Origin: Vulcanimicrobiota bacterium
Lineage (GTDB): Bacteria; Vulcanimicrobiota; Vulcanimicrobiia; Vulcanimicrobiales; Vulcanimicrobiaceae
Direction of reading: 5' to 3'
Assembly: GCA_027306785.1 (NCBI GenBank)
Contig: DAHUZB010000028.1
Coordinates: 117,499-181,498, forward strand
DNA length: 64,000 nucleotides
Shown: positions 18,217-29,182 of the stretch, piece after piece
Numbering within the stretch: the stretch's first letter is position 1
Layout: every line of letters starts with the position of its first letter
The notes under the pieces: generated by a model
What the model saw: the letters and a program-made list of their open reading frames with translations, nothing else
What the model was told of the DNA's origin: nothing
Databases searched by the model: none
Made by a program: the position numbers and the translations under genes

Positions 18217-19615
18217 GCAACTCGATCCAACGCAGCAGCCTCCCGCGGGGGGGCGCAGGAGCGGCCGGCCGCCGCTCTGGGTGCGTCGTACCATCTTCGT
18301 GGTCGGCCTCGTGCTCGTGGGCATGGGCTCGGCACTCGCCGGGTTCTCGATCTTCAAACACGAGAATCCGATTCAGATGATCGCGCAGAGCTTCGTGCCT
18401 TCGCCCGAGCAGGTATTCGGACGCCCGAACCTGCTCGTGCTGCTCGAAGGGCTCGACTACGACTACACCGCGAACGATATCGAGTTTTCCGATGCGTCCC
18501 GCAGCGACGTCATCAAAGCGGTCAACCTCGATTTCAACACCAAGAACGTCTACGTGGTCGATGTGCCGCGCGATATGCTCGCGACCTATCCCGACGGCAG
18601 CAAGCGCAAGATCAACGAAGCGCAGTCGGACGGCGGTGTGAAAGAGGCGCAGGAAGTGATCGGGAAGTTTCTCGGCGTTCCCGGCTTCGATCGCTACGCG
18701 ATCCTGCGCATCGATGCGACGAAGGATCTGATCAACGCGATCGGCGGCATCGACGTCTACGTCAAGACATCGGACTGTTTGCGCGACGATACCGGCTGTA
18801 CCGGCGGGCGCATCGATTACGACGATTCGTGGGGCCACCTGCACATCCACTTGAAAGAGGGGATGCAGCACCTCAACGGCGTGCAGGCGGTCGGTTACGG
18901 GCGTTTCCGTCACGATTGGTGTAGCGATCCGTGCCGCATCATGCGTCAGGATCAGGTGATCCAAGCCGTCGTCAACAAGCTCAAGGGCGACAAGCTCAAC
19001 ACGCTGCTGAGCGCCGGCAATCTGCTCCAGGTCGTGCGTAAAGACGTGCAGACGAACTTTACCAATAACGAATTGCTCTCGCTCGCGGCCTATTTCTCCG
19101 GCATCACGATGGCCGACGTGCACTTCAAGCAGATTCCGTATACGGGCGACGTCGAGCTCGCCGACGGCGACGACTTGATTCCCGACAAAACGGCGCGCGC
19201 GCAGATCGTGCAAGATTACCTGATCGCGCCCCCGACGCCCGAGCCCTCGCCCGACGCGATGGCGCTCGCGGGCATCGTGCCGAGCACGCTCAAGGTGGAC
19301 GTGGAAAATGGCAGTACGACGGCCGGTGCCGCGGCCGCGGTCGCGAAGATGCTGAAGAAGGCGGGCTTTACGATCGGTTCGGTCGGGAACGCATCGACGA
19401 ACGATCATCGCGTCTCGGAGATCATGGAGCATTCGACCACCGTGTGGGCGGGTGCCAAGGTTCGCTCGGCGCTTCCGCTCGCCGATCAGACGATCGCGAT
19501 CAAGCACGAAACGCTCGTCACGCCCTCCGCCGACGGGAGCGACGTCACGCTCGTCGTCGGGAAAGACCTTGCCGCTACGGTCGTGGCGAACTCGCCCGCA
19601 TCCGCTCTGCCTTAA
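18209..19615 (+). CDS. LytR-CpsA-Psr family cell-envelope protein
   Basis: A 468-residue membrane-anchored protein of the LCP family, which transfers lipid-linked polymers to peptidoglycan or another acceptor. It has a basic N-terminus, one membrane helix (about residues 27-48), then the LCP domain with SRSDVIKAVNLD, VYVVDVPRDM, KINEAQSDGG and the Arg-rich GRFRHD...RIMRQDQVI that binds the pyrophosphate. The C-terminal part (about residues 350-465) is a LytR_C-like domain (LKVDVENGSTTAGAA). GTG start overlaps rimO. The polymer is unknown; in a diderm it may be capsule or arabinogalactan-like material. Confidence 0.88.
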   Translation: MGKQLDPTQQPPAGGRRSGRPPLWVRRTIFVVGLVLVGMGSALAGFSIFKHENPIQMIAQSFVPSPEQVFGRPNLLVLLEGLDYDYTANDIEFSDASRSDVIKAVNLDFNTKNVYVVDVPRDMLATYPDGSKRKINEAQSDGGVKEAQEVIGKFLGVPGFDRYAILRIDATKDLINAIGGIDVYVKTSDCLRDDTGCTGGRIDYDDSWGHLHIHLKEGMQHLNGVQAVGYGRFRHDWCSDPCRIMRQDQVIQAVVNKLKGDKLNTLLSAGNLLQVVRKDVQTNFTNNELLSLAAYFSGITMADVHFKQIPYTGDVELADGDDLIPDKTARAQIVQDYLIAPPTPEPSPDAMALAGIVPSTLKVDVENGSTTAGAAAAVAKMLKKAGFTIGSVGNASTNDHRVSEIMEHSTTVWAGAKVRSALPLADQTIAIKHETLVTPSADGSDVTLVVGKDLAATVVANSPASALP

Positions 19616-20434
19616 GTGAATCGACGCATGCAATCCGTAATCGTCTGGGTCGCCGCACTTGCGATCGCGTTCGGCGGCGCCCGCTATTTCCGTCACGAGA
19701 GCGATCTCAAGCCCGCCATCGTCACGCCGCAGATGAACGTGCATCGGGAGCTTTCGGGCGACCTCGCCGCGCGTTTCTATCGGGTGACGCACGGCGCGGT
19801 CGACGCGCGCACGCTGCCGCATCCGAAGCTGATCGCGTTGACCTTCGACGACGGCCCCTACCCGATCTTCACGCCGTTGCTGCTCGATGAGCTGCGGGCA
19901 ATGCGCGTTCCGGCCACGTTCTTTTTGATCGGGCGCGACGCGCTGGAGTGGCCCGGCATCACCCGCGCGGTCGAGGCCGACGGCAACGAGATCGCCGACC
20001 ATACCTTCTCGCATCCCGACCTCGATAAGGAGACGCCCGCGCAGGTGCGGATGGAGATCATCCGCGGGCGCAACGCGCTCTGGTCGCTGGTCCACGACCC
20101 GTCGGTGCGCGACCTGATGCGGCCGCCGCACGGTCGCTACACCCCGCAGACGCTTCGCGTTGCGCAGCAGCTCGGCTATCGCGTGGTGCTCTGGACCGAC
20201 GACTCCGGTGACTGGCGCACGATGACGCCCGCGCAGATTCAAGCGAATCTGCTCGGTCGCGCGAGCGCGCCGGATCTCGTGCTCCTGCACAGCGGCAAGC
20301 TCGCGACGATTCAGGCACTGCCCGAAGTGGTCGCTCGCTTCCGGAAGGCCGGGTACACCTTCGTGACGGCCGGAGAGCTGCTGCGGCAGGTCCAGCCGGC
20401 CGCGATCAATCACCCGCGCCACTTCTCCGTCTAG
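19616..20434 (+). CDS. Polysaccharide deacetylase, membrane-anchored
   Basis: A 272-residue NodB-domain deacetylase with an N-terminal signal anchor (IVWVAALAIAFGGA). Catalytic motifs are TFDDGP (residues 76-81, general base Asp and metal Asp), DHTFSHPDL with two metal His, RPPHGRY, WTDDSGDW and VLLHSG. It removes N- or O-acetyl groups from peptidoglycan or another glycan outside the cytoplasm. GTG 19616 starts immediately after the LCP gene stop; ATG 19628 is an alternative. The coupling with the LCP gene supports a shared envelope-glycan job. Confidence 0.9.
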   Translation: MNRRMQSVIVWVAALAIAFGGARYFRHESDLKPAIVTPQMNVHRELSGDLAARFYRVTHGAVDARTLPHPKLIALTFDDGPYPIFTPLLLDELRAMRVPATFFLIGRDALEWPGITRAVEADGNEIADHTFSHPDLDKETPAQVRMEIIRGRNALWSLVHDPSVRDLMRPPHGRYTPQTLRVAQQLGYRVVLWTDDSGDWRTMTPAQIQANLLGRASAPDLVLLHSGKLATIQALPEVVARFRKAGYTFVTAGELLRQVQPAAINHPRHFSV

Positions 20435-20455
20435 CTCGAGGAGCCCAACGCCGCA

Positions 20456-20647
20456 GTGCCCCGTCAGATCATCGATACCGAATCCGGCCGACCCGCCTAC
20501 CAACGCCGCCTCGCGCTGCGTTGGATCGTCGCGATCGTGCTGCTCGTCGCCCTCGCCTTCGCCGGGTTCGCCTGGATGAAGGCCCACCGGACGCCCTCCG
20601 TGAACCTGGCACCGGTTCCTCACTACAGGAGTATCTATGCTGCGTAG
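20456..20647 (+). CDS. Small single-pass membrane protein
   Basis: A 63-residue open frame with a basic N-terminal segment and one strong membrane helix (WIVAIVLLVALAFAGFAW, about residues 23-40), ending in a short outside tail. I recognise no family. GTG start; GAGGAG lies about 12 bases upstream, which is long. It sits between the deacetylase and the lipoprotein, overlapping the latter by 11 bases, an arrangement typical of a real coupled gene. Confidence 0.6.
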   Translation: MPRQIIDTESGRPAYQRRLALRWIVAIVLLVALAFAGFAWMKAHRTPSVNLAPVPHYRSIYAA

Positions 20648-21800
20648 GCTTGCCCTAGGGTTTGCTTCGGTCGTCACCGCCGCGGTCACGCTCTCCGCGT
20701 GCGGCGGTTCGGGCGGCTCGTCGTCCACCCCGTCCACTTCGGTCCCCACGTTCGCACCGCAGTCGCTCTACGCGTCGAACGTCAATCAGAACGGGATCAG
20801 CATCTATCCGGTCGGGACGGCGTCGGGCGGCGCACCGCAGTACGATATCGGCGGGTCGAACACCACGCTCGCGGGTCCCCAGTACCTCACCTTCGACAGC
20901 CAGGGCAACCTGTACGTCAGCAACTGGTCGGCGACGGCCTCGTCCGGCGCGATCCTCGAGTTCAAGGCGACCGCGTACGGCAACGTGCTCCCCTTCGGCA
21001 CCTTGCCGCTGACGGGTCAGGTACGGGCGCGCGGAATCTACGATTACCAGCAGACCTTCACCGGACAGACGACGCCGACCGACGTGCTGGTCGCGGCGCT
21101 CTACGATCCGACGCAGAGCGCCGGTTTTCAGAGCGAGATTCGGTTTTACGCCGCGCAGACGCTCCTCGGGTACCAGACGCTGGGCGGCCCGGCCACCGGC
21201 CTCAACGTGCCGAGCGGCATCGCCGTCGACGCCAAGCAGAACATCTACGTGACGAATCTGCTCGGCCATTCGGTCGAGGTCTTCTCGGTGCCGACACCGA
21301 GCCCGACGCCGTCGCCGACGGCGACTCCGAGCCCCACCCCATCGCCGACCGCGACCCCGGCCGGAGCGACGCCGTCGCCGACGCCGACCGCGGCGCCGAC
21401 CGCCACGCCGATCAACATTGCGCCCGTGGCGGCGCTTTCGGGTGCGACGACGGGCATCGGTTCGCCGACCGGAATCGCGCTCGATGCGAGCGGCAATATG
21501 TACGTGAGCGACCCGGCCTCGACGATCTGCGGTGGAACGGGTACGTGCCCCGCGATCCTGATCTTCCCGGCGGGATCGAACGGTGCCGTGAAGCCTTCGG
21601 CGATCGCCGGCTCGAACACCAAGCTCATCTCTCCGAGCGACGTGAAGATCGACAACGCCGGCAACATCTACGTTGCCGACTCCACCTCGACCGGTGCGGG
21701 CGTCATCTATGTCTTCGCCAAGGGCGCGACCGGCAACGTCGCTCCGACGACGACGTACACCTCGCCGGGCAGCGTCATCGGCATCGCCCTCTCGCCGTAG
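20637..21800 (+). CDS. NHL-repeat-like lipoprotein with Thr-Pro-Ser repeat
   Basis: A 387-residue secreted lipoprotein: signal peptide with lipobox LSAC (Cys at residue 22), then beta-propeller-like repeats recognisable as YLTFDSQGNLYVSN, GIAVDAKQNIYVTN, GIALDASGNMYVSD and VKIDNAGNIYVAD. Between the second and third is a low-complexity TPSPTPSPTATPSP-type linker (about residues 218-258) encoded by near-tandem DNA repeats. NHL propellers bind proteins or ligands; nothing identifies a catalytic role. AGGAG is five bases upstream of ATG 20637. Its stop is in the same frame as the following histidine kinase reading frame. Confidence 0.8.
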   Translation: MLRRLALGFASVVTAAVTLSACGGSGGSSSTPSTSVPTFAPQSLYASNVNQNGISIYPVGTASGGAPQYDIGGSNTTLAGPQYLTFDSQGNLYVSNWSATASSGAILEFKATAYGNVLPFGTLPLTGQVRARGIYDYQQTFTGQTTPTDVLVAALYDPTQSAGFQSEIRFYAAQTLLGYQTLGGPATGLNVPSGIAVDAKQNIYVTNLLGHSVEVFSVPTPSPTPSPTATPSPTPSPTATPAGATPSPTPTAAPTATPINIAPVAALSGATTGIGSPTGIALDASGNMYVSDPASTICGGTGTCPAILIFPAGSNGAVKPSAIAGSNTKLISPSDVKIDNAGNIYVADSTSTGAGVIYVFAKGATGNVAPTTTYTSPGSVIGIALSP

Positions 21801-21932
21801 CCAAGTGAGGGTGCCGTTCGCACGTACGCCGATCGCCTAGGGGCGCTCTCGGCTCTCGCCGACGCGGATTCGCCCAACGCGCGAGCGTGGGCGGTCGCGC
21901 GCGGTGCGCGCACGCTCCTCGATGACGGGTGC

Positions 21933-24413
21933 GTGGTCAGCGCGCTGCTCTTCGTCGACGATGCGGTCGAAACAGCGGTCGAGCCGGCAGGCTCGCGCGG
22001 ATTCATCCTGCGGGATGGCTCCGCCGAGCTGCGCCGGCTCTTCGTTCATGCTCTCGCGCGCTTCGGCGATGCCACGCTCCTCTACGTGCCGCGTGACCGT
22101 CAACGCGCGTTCGTGGGCGTGAGCCCGACGATCGGCGAACGCGATCTGCTCGTGACCCCGCTGCGGGCGGACGGACAGACGTTGGGCGCGATCGCAATGC
22201 TCGTCGACGGCGAACCGCCGAGCGAGATCGCCGACGAGTTGGTCGCGTACGCCGGGCTCGCCGCCCGTCTGCTCGCGACCCAACGTGACCTCGCGGCGGC
22301 GCGGCGGCAGTCACGGGATAGTCAGCTGCTCGGCATCGTCAACGAACGACTGCACAAATCGCTCGATCGCCGCGACGTGCTGGTCGGGATCGTCGACGGC
22401 GTGCGCGCCGCGTTCGGGGCCGATCGCTGTGCGGTCTACAACCGTTCGCCCGACGGCGAGCACGCGACGCTCGCGGCCCTCGCCGGGACGCTCGATGCGC
22501 AGATGCCGACCGCGCTGCCGCTCGACGCCGATCTGCGCCGCGTCTTCGGCGGCTTAACCGTCCGGCGCGATGCCTTCGACGGCGGCGTCATTTACGGGAC
22601 GAGCGCGCGCAGCGCGGTCGCGCTCCCGTTCGTCGTCGACGGTCGCATCGACGACGTGCTCGTGCTCGCGTTCGATCGTCCGCGCGCGTTCGACGACGCC
22701 GACGTCGCGGCGCTGCGCTCGCTCTCGTTTCACGTCGGGCTCGCACTCTCGAACGCGCGTCTCTACGAACGGGAGCGCGGGCGGCGCGCGCAGGCCGAGT
22801 CGCTCGAGCGCGTCGTGCGCATCCTGCGCGACACGCAATACGTCGACGAAGTGCTGCTCGTCTTCGTGGTCACCGTTTCGCACGAACTGCCGGTCGATTG
22901 CGCGGCGTACGTGCTCGAAAACGAGTTGCTGGTGCGCCGCGCGCTGCGCTCGAGCGAGCCGCGCGGCTTCGAGCCCGCCGTCTCGGTCGATCGCGCTTCG
23001 CTCGAACCGTTTTTGGTCGTCGACGAACCCTCGGATGCGGCGATGCTGCCGCGCAGTTCGCGCGATATGCTCTACGACGGGCGTTCGGGTGTCATCGTTC
23101 CGATTCGTCTGGAGGGCGCGCTGTGGGGCGCGTTCGTGGTGCGTTGGGCGGATGGTGCGCTCGATTGGCAGGCCGAGGAGCGCGCGACGTTCTTCCGAAC
23201 GCTCGGATCGCACCTCGAGATCGCGCTTGCCAACGCGCGCGCGTACGAGCGTGAATTGCGGCGAGCGCAGGAGCGTGAGACGCTGGCCGAAGCGGCGCGG
23301 ACGATCCTCGCGTACACCGATATCGGTGGGCTCGCGGCGGTAATGAGTCGGCTCGCCGCGACGCTCGTGCACGCCGAGCGAGCCTGCGTGATGCGCTGGA
23401 ACGGCGAGCGCTACGCGAGTGCCGGAGCCTTCGGGAGCGAACCGGAGCGCCTCGTCGCGCAGAGCGGCTTCGACCTCGAACACCGCGCCGAACGGATGCC
23501 CGGGCTCGCGGGCGAGGATCGGCGCGTCCAACGGATCATCGACGGTCCCGGCTACATCGTCATTCCGCTCGGAGGCCCGACCGGCGGCGATGCGATCGAC
23601 GCGTTTCTGCTGGTCGGCACCGAGACGCACGAGCGCTTCGGGCGCGACGATCTGCGCATCATGCAGGAGCTCGGCGCGCTGCTCGCGCTCGCGCTACGCA
23701 ACTTGGAGCTCTACGAAGGCATGGAGCGGGCGAATCGCGCGCTCAAGGAATCGAACTCGTTCAAGGACGATCTGCTCGCGATGCTGGCGCACGACTTCAA
23801 GGGCCCGCTCACGGTGATCTTGGGGTATTGCGAACTGCTGCTCGAGATGCACGACGGCGATGCCGACGAAATCGCGACGATCTACTCGCAGACCAAACGC
23901 CTGGTGCGCCTCTCCGACGATGCGCTCGTGCTTGCGCAGACGCAGTCCGAGGGCTTCTCGCTCGCGCGGGCGACCGTGAATCTCGCGGCGTTCGTCGCCG
24001 AGTGCGTCGACGCGATCGCCCCGAACAACCCGCGCGTGCTCGTCGACGCCGCCGCCGATATCCCGCCGGTCGAGCTCGACGCGGTGCGCTTCCGCCACGT
24101 GATCGACAACCTGGTGACCAACGCGTTGAAGTATTCGACCGACGAGGTCCAGGTGCGCGTGCGCCGCGACGGCGACGTCGCGCGTATCGAGGTAACCGAT
24201 CGCGGCATCGGCATTCCCGAGGGCGAGATCGCGACGCTCTTCACCCGCTTCGGGCGCGCGAGCAACGCGCGGGAGCTGGGGATCGCGGGCTCGGGCATCG
24301 GCCTCTACGTCGCACGCAAGATCGTCGAGGTTCATGGCGGCCGCATCACGGTCGTCTCGCATGAAGGCGAAGGATCGACCTTTGTCGTGACCCTGCCGCT
24401 CGCGGCGCCCTAA
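21933..24413 (+). CDS. Multi-GAF sensor histidine kinase
   Basis: An 826-residue cytoplasmic histidine kinase. It has three to four GAF-like domains (about residues 1-110, 135-285, 300-445 and 455-600), each ending in a short amphipathic helix, then DHp with phospho-acceptor His in LAHDFKGPL, and a complete HATPase: N box [11 protein letters not shown]1 [11 protein letters not shown]2 [11 protein letters not shown]. No membrane helix is seen, so the input is soluble. GTG 21933 is the first start codon in frame, but the ~44 codons before it look coding (see findings), so the true start is uncertain. No cognate regulator is adjacent; a receiver-only protein lies at 54089. Confidence 0.88.
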   Translation: MVSALLFVDDAVETAVEPAGSRGFILRDGSAELRRLFVHALARFGDATLLYVPRDRQRAFVGVSPTIGERDLLVTPLRADGQTLGAIAMLVDGEPPSEIADELVAYAGLAARLLATQRDLAAARRQSRDSQLLGIVNERLHKSLDRRDVLVGIVDGVRAAFGADRCAVYNRSPDGEHATLAALAGTLDAQMPTALPLDADLRRVFGGLTVRRDAFDGGVIYGTSARSAVALPFVVDGRIDDVLVLAFDRPRAFDDADVAALRSLSFHVGLALSNARLYERERGRRAQAESLERVVRILRDTQYVDEVLLVFVVTVSHELPVDCAAYVLENELLVRRALRSSEPRGFEPAVSVDRASLEPFLVVDEPSDAAMLPRSSRDMLYDGRSGVIVPIRLEGALWGAFVVRWADGALDWQAEERATFFRTLGSHLEIALANARAYERELRRAQERETLAEAARTILAYTDIGGLAAVMSRLAATLVHAERACVMRWNGERYASAGAFGSEPERLVAQSGFDLEHRAERMPGLAGEDRRVQRIIDGPGYIVIPLGGPTGGDAIDAFLLVGTETHERFGRDDLRIMQELGALLALALRNLELYEGMERANRALKESNSFKDDLLAMLAHDFKGPLTVILGYCELLLEMHDGDADEIATIYSQTKRLVRLSDDALVLAQTQSEGFSLARATVNLAAFVAECVDAIAPNNPRVLVDAAADIPPVELDAVRFRHVIDNLVTNALKYSTDEVQVRVRRDGDVARIEVTDRGIGIPEGEIATLFTRFGRASNARELGIAGSGIGLYVARKIVEVHGGRITVVSHEGEGSTFVVTLPLAAP

Positions 24414-24462
24414 GACGGCACGCAGCGGAAACTTCCACGCACGGAGAACGTTAGAACCCGGT

Positions 24463-27117
24463 ATGGCATTTCTCAAGACGCTTTTTGACGGCAACGAGCG
24501 AGAAGTCGCACGGCTGCGCCGCACGGCCGAGCGAGTCAACGCGCTCGAACCGCAGATGCAGGTGCTCTCCGATGAGGCTCTGCGCGCGAAGACCGACGAG
24601 TTCCGCGCCCGCCTCGCCGACGGCGAAGCGCTCGACGCGATGCTGCCCGAGGTCTTCGCCGTCGTCCGCGAAGCGGGCAAGCGCGTGCTCGGGATGCGCC
24701 ATTTCGACGTGCAGATCATGGGCGGCCAGGTGCTCGTGGAAGGGCGCATCGCCGAGATGAAGACCGGCGAAGGCAAGACGCTCGTGGCCACGCTGCCCGT
24801 CTACGCGCGGGCGCTCGAAGGCTACGGCGTGCACGTCGTCACCGTGAACGACTATCTGGCGCGCCGCGACGCGGAGTGGATGGGACCGCTCTATCAGTTT
24901 CTCGGTTTGACCGTCGGCGTGATCCAGCACGGTCTCGATTCGGCGCAACGGCGCGAGCAGTACGGCTGCGACGTGACCTACGTGACGAACAACGAGGTCG
25001 GCTTCGACTATCTGCGCGACAACATGGCGTGGCAGGTCGAGGATCTGGTGCAGCGCGAGCTCTACTTCGCGCTCGTCGACGAAGTCGACTCGATCCTCGT
25101 CGACGAGGCGCGCACGCCGCTGATCATCAGCGGCCCTTCGAACGAATCGACCGAGCTCTACGACAATTTCGCGAAGATTCTGCCGCGTCTGAAAAAAGAC
25201 GAGGACTATACGGTCGACGAGAAGGCGCACGCGGTCCCGATCACCGAAGCGGGCGTCGCCAAGGTCGAGAAGATGCTCGGCATCAGCAACCTCTACGACC
25301 AGCGCAACATCGAGCTCGCACATCAACTCAACGCGGCGCTCAAAGCGTGGAATCTCTTCCACCGCGATCAGCAGTACATCGTCAAAGACGGCGAAGTGAT
25401 CATCGTCGATGAGTTCACCGGCCGTCTGATGCACGGCCGTCGCTACTCCGACGGTATCCATCAGGCGATCGAGGCGAAAGAAGGCATCAAGGTACGCGGC
25501 GAGGATCAGACGCTCGCGACGATCACCTTCCAGAATCTCTTCCGGCTCTACGATCACCTCGCCGGCATGACCGGCACGGCGAAGACCGAGGAGCGCGAAT
25601 TCCGCGACATCTACGGCCTCGACGTCGTCGTCATCCCGACCAACCGCGCGATGGCGCGCAAAGATCAGTCGGATATCGTTTACAAATCGGAGCGCGCCAA
25701 GTTCGAGGCGGTCGTCAACGAGATCATCGAGGAGCACAAGAAGGGGCGCCCGGTACTGGTCGGCACGCGCTCGATCGAGAAGAGCGAACTGCTCGCGGCG
25801 ATGCTGCGGCGTCGCGGCGTCGAGTGCAACGTCCTCAACGCGAAGTACCACGAGCAGGAAGCCGAGATCGTCAAGAACGCGGGCCAAGAAGGTCAGGTGA
25901 CGATCGCCACCAACATGGCGGGCCGCGGCACCGACATCAAACTCGGCGACGGCGTCGCCGAGAAGGGCGGCTTGCACATCATCGGCACGGAGCGTCACGA
26001 ATCGCGCCGGATCGACAATCAGTTGCGCGGCCGTTCGGGACGCCAGGGCGACCCCGGTTCCACGCGATTCTATATCTCGCTCGAAGACGAAGTGATGCGC
26101 CTCTTCGGCGGCGATCGCATGACGAGCATCATGGATCGCGTCGGCTTCACCGACGAGCAGCCGATCGAATCGGGTCTCGTCACCAAGTCGATCGAGCGCG
26201 CGCAGAGCAAGGTCGAGAATCACAATTACGAGATCCGCAAGCACGTCCTCGAGTACGACGACGTGATGAACAAGCAGCGCGAGATCATCTACGCCGATCG
26301 CCGTGCGATCCTCGAGGGCAAGTTCGATTCGCGCGCATTCGTGCTGCAGTCGCTCGCGGCCAAGATCGACGAAGCCGTCGACAACAACGCGCCGGAGAAC
26401 GTGCATCCGAGCGAATGGGATCTGCAAGAGATGCTCGACGTGCTCGATACGATCTTCCCGATCAAGAGCGAGCTTGCGGTGGAGGATCTCGCCGGTAAAG
26501 ACCGCGAGGAGATTCGGCGCACGCTGCACGAGCGCGGCATCGCCGCGTACGAAGCGAAGGAGGCCGAGGTTACGCCGGAGATCCTGCGCGTCGTCGAGCA
26601 GCGCTACCTGATGCTTCCGATCATCGATCGTCAGTGGGTCGATCATCTGTACGTGATGGATCACCTCAAGACCGGCATCGGACTGCGCGGCTACGGTCAG
26701 AAAGACCCGCGCGTGGAGTACGAAAAGGAAGCCTACGAGATCTTCGAGTCGCTCAAGAACAACATCGCGGAAGAAGCGGTCAAGAGCGTCTTCCGCGTGC
26801 AGATCGAGCACGGCCCGCCGCCGGACGCGCTCGAGCAGATGCAAGGCGCCGCGACGCCGCAGTTCGAGCCGATTCCGACCGGCGCGATGGTGCCGCAGGC
26901 CGCCGCCGCGCCGGCCGGCCGGCTCTCGCCGACCGAGGCCGAGCAGCTGCTCGGGCCGGTGCCGGGCGCCGCGCGCCGTCCGATGCATACCAACATCGGC
27001 GGCGACGAGCCGGCCAAGCCGACGCAGCGCGCCGAAGCGAAGGTCGGCCGGAACGATCCTTGCCCGTGCGGCAGCGGTAAGAAGTACAAGAAGTGCCACG
27101 GGGTCGATAGCGACTAG
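24463..27117 (+). CDS. secA: Preprotein translocase ATPase SecA
   Basis: An 884-residue motor that drives unfolded preproteins through SecYEG. The first nucleotide-binding domain has Walker A MKTGEGKT (about residue 100) and the [13 protein letters not shown] box. Also seen are the preprotein cross-linking region, the second motor domain with [12 protein letters not shown] and [11 protein letters not shown], the helical scaffold ([10 protein letters not shown]), and the C-terminal zinc finger [14 protein letters not shown] that binds SecB or membranes. Near-full E. coli length. Starts at ATG 24463; ends with a four-base overlap with the convergent gene. Confidence 0.98.
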   Translation: MAFLKTLFDGNEREVARLRRTAERVNALEPQMQVLSDEALRAKTDEFRARLADGEALDAMLPEVFAVVREAGKRVLGMRHFDVQIMGGQVLVEGRIAEMKTGEGKTLVATLPVYARALEGYGVHVVTVNDYLARRDAEWMGPLYQFLGLTVGVIQHGLDSAQRREQYGCDVTYVTNNEVGFDYLRDNMAWQVEDLVQRELYFALVDEVDSILVDEARTPLIISGPSNESTELYDNFAKILPRLKKDEDYTVDEKAHAVPITEAGVAKVEKMLGISNLYDQRNIELAHQLNAALKAWNLFHRDQQYIVKDGEVIIVDEFTGRLMHGRRYSDGIHQAIEAKEGIKVRGEDQTLATITFQNLFRLYDHLAGMTGTAKTEEREFRDIYGLDVVVIPTNRAMARKDQSDIVYKSERAKFEAVVNEIIEEHKKGRPVLVGTRSIEKSELLAAMLRRRGVECNVLNAKYHEQEAEIVKNAGQEGQVTIATNMAGRGTDIKLGDGVAEKGGLHIIGTERHESRRIDNQLRGRSGRQGDPGSTRFYISLEDEVMRLFGGDRMTSIMDRVGFTDEQPIESGLVTKSIERAQSKVENHNYEIRKHVLEYDDVMNKQREIIYADRRAILEGKFDSRAFVLQSLAAKIDEAVDNNAPENVHPSEWDLQEMLDVLDTIFPIKSELAVEDLAGKDREEIRRTLHERGIAAYEAKEAEVTPEILRVVEQRYLMLPIIDRQWVDHLYVMDHLKTGIGLRGYGQKDPRVEYEKEAYEIFESLKNNIAEEAVKSVFRVQIEHGPPPDALEQMQGAATPQFEPIPTGAMVPQAAAAPAGRLSPTEAEQLLGPVPGAARRPMHTNIGGDEPAKPTQRAEAKVGRNDPCPCGSGKKYKKCHGVDSD

Positions 27118-27998
27118 CCGCCGTAGCGAATCGGTTGGGGCCGCGGCCACGGCAGCGGAATCGGCCCCGACCCGCCCGCGGGCGCGCCGTTTGCGAGCGT
27201 GCCGCCGAGATCGACGTTGCTCGCGCTCGTCGTCACGTTGACGCCGGTTCCGTTGCTCGACATCGTGGTCGCGATCTGTCCGCCTTGGCCGTTCGCGCAG
27301 GTGACCGTCAGGGTGCCGTCCGCCGCGCGCGAGACGGTCTCGCCGTTGCCGAGATCGTAGTTCGAACCCGGTACGATCGCAAAGGTCGCGCCGTTCTGTT
27401 GGACCGAGGCGTTGCCGTCTTTGTCGAGCGAGATGCTCGTCGCGCCGTAGCCGGTCGCGATCGTCGCGCTCTGGTTGTAGGTGATGCCGTGCGCGTCGGG
27501 CGGCGTGGTGACGGTCGAGAGCTGAAAGCCGCCCGCGAACGAATCCGAGTGCAGTAAGTCGCTCTCGCTCTGCATGTCGTTCCAGGTGCGCCCGTTGAAC
27601 GACAGGTGCGGATCGCCGGTCGATCCGCCGGTTGCGGAAGAGAAGAACTGCTCCCCGGAGCCGCCGCCGATCGGGCTTCCGCCTTGGCCGCCGCCGAAGA
27701 TCTGTTGGAGCAGCGAACCGATCTGCTGCAGCAGGCCGCCGAGCGGCGCGAGGAGCGCGCTGCCCGAGAGCATGCCGAGGAGCCCGCCGAACGGACCGAA
27801 CGTGTTGGTCGAACCGGCGAGCGGGGGCAGCATGCGAGAGATGTCGTCGCCGTTGCCGCCCCAGGCGGGATTCGCGAGCGCGGGGCCGCCGGTGAGGCCC
27901 GGTGACGCGAACTCGGGCAGCGGCGCGCCCACGCTCGTCTCGCGCGAGCGGTCGAGAAATTGAACACTCATGTGACCGTGAACCTCCATGGTCGTCAT
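27114..27998 (-). CDS. Uncharacterised GDPHL-motif (D-domain-like) protein
   Basis: A 294-residue protein of unknown function. The N-terminal third is rich in Gly, Leu and Pro ([20 protein letters not shown], then [15 protein letters not shown]) and could be membrane-active. It is followed by [18 protein letters not shown], which resembles the GDPHxxTFDG start of von Willebrand type D domains, then a Ser/Thr/Asn/Gly-rich beta part and a Pro-rich C-terminus. No classical signal peptide is present. I chose ATG 27998 because GGAG lies six bases upstream; the frame is open to 28085 and ATG 27971 is a later option. Possibly an exported surface protein by a non-Sec route, which is only inference. 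Confidence 0.7.
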   Translation of the reverse strand: MTTMEVHGHMSVQFLDRSRETSVGAPLPEFASPGLTGGPALANPAWGGNGDDISRMLPPLAGSTNTFGPFGGLLGMLSGSALLAPLGGLLQQIGSLLQQIFGGGQGGSPIGGGSGEQFFSSATGGSTGDPHLSFNGRTWNDMQSESDLLHSDSFAGGFQLSTVTTPPDAHGITYNQSATIATGYGATSISLDKDGNASVQQNGATFAIVPGSNYDLGNGETVSRAADGTLTVTCANGQGGQIATTMSSNGTGVNVTTSASNVDLGGTLANGAPAGGSGPIPLPWPRPQPIRYGG

Positions 27999-28070
27999 AC
28001 ACCGCTCCATCACGCACGCCGAAGCGCGCGACAAGGGAGCGCCGCACCGTCCAAGAAAGCGAAGCGGGTC

Positions 28071-29181
28071 ATGAGCGATAGTCAAACCACGACGATCACC
28101 CGTCTCTCCGAGCGTCTCGAGACGCTCAAGGAGCGTCTTTGACTACGCTCGCAAACAGCGGGCGATCAGCGAGCTCGACGAGCGGTCGCGAGCCGAGGGA
28201 TTCTGGAACGATGCGGAGCGCGCGCAGCGTACGATGAAGGAACTCGCCGACCTCCGCGATGAGGTCGGACGGATGGACGGCGTGGCGCGGTCGCTCGCCG
28301 ACGCGCGCGAATTGCTCGAACTCTTCGCCGACGACGCGGCCGCCGATGCCGAGGTCGACGCGAACCTCGCACACGCGAGCGCGGCGCTCGATGAGTTGGA
28401 GATGGCCGCCAACTTCGACGGCGAGTTCGATTCACACGGCGCGATCGTGAGCATTTTCGCGGGCGCGGGCGGCGTGGACGCGGCGGATTGGACGCAGATG
28501 CTGCTGCGCATGTATCTACGCTGGGCCGACGCGAAGGGCTTTGCGACGCAGGTCGTCGACGAATCTCCCGCCGAGGAGGCGGGTCTGAAATCGGTCACCT
28601 TCTTCGTGCGCGGCCGCAACGCGTACGGCATGCTCGAAAGCGAACGCGGCGTACATCGTCTCGTGCGTCTCTCACCGTTCGACGCGGCGCATCGCCGTCA
28701 CACATCGTTCGCCGCGGTCGACGTGATTCCGGAGATCGAAGAAAGCGAAGCCGTGGGCGTGGAGATTCGTCCCGAGGATCTGCGCATCGAGACCTTCAAG
28801 TCCGGCGGCGCGGGCGGGCAATACGTGAACAAGACCGAATCGGCGGTGCGCATCATCCACGAACCGAGCGGTCTCATCGTCGCGTCGCAACAGGAGCGTT
28901 CGCAGGCGCAGAACCGCGAGGTCGCGATGGGGATTCTGCGCGCGCGTCTCGCACAGCGCGCCGTCGAAGAGCGCAATGCCAGGCTTTCCGAGCTGCGCGG
29001 CGAGCGGCAGGCGAACGAATGGGGTTCGCAGATCCGCTCGTACGTGCTGCAGCCGTATCAGTTGGTGAAGGACCACCGTACCAACGTCGAGACCGGGAAC
29101 GCCCAAGGCGTGCTCGACGGCGAGATCGACACGTTCATCTGGCCGTACCTGCAATCGCGGCGTACGCTCGCGAAGACGTAA
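28071..29181 (+). CDS. prfB: Peptide chain release factor 2 with programmed +1 frameshift
   Basis: Terminates translation at UGA and UAA. A 23-codon first frame from ATG 28071 ends at TGA 28140-28142; a +1 slip at CTT-TGA-C continues from base 28141 in the second frame, giving about 369 residues. The second frame alone has no plausible start that preserves the N-terminal helices. RF2 features are the UGA-reading SPF tripeptide in RLSPFDAAHRRH and the catalytic GGQ in SGGAGGQYVNK. The dual-frame layout is the classical RF2 autoregulation: low RF2 leaves time for the slip. It lies divergent from the D-domain-like gene, with the DUF2079 gene two bases downstream. Confidence 0.96.
28128..28143 (+). 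promoter_or_regulatory. prfB +1 frameshift site
   Basis: An internal Shine-Dalgarno-like AAGGAG (28128-28133), three spacer bases, then CTT TGA C (28137-28143). Spacing and slip sequence match the E. coli RF2 site, where the internal SD pushes the ribosome forward from CUU to UUU at the poorly terminated UGA-C. Confidence 0.93.
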
Positions 29182-29182
29182 C

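Noticed and set aside
24451..28047. Very long minus-strand open frame antisense to secA
   Set aside because: Its translation is an Arg/Ala/Asp-rich shadow; secA on the plus strand has every conserved motif.
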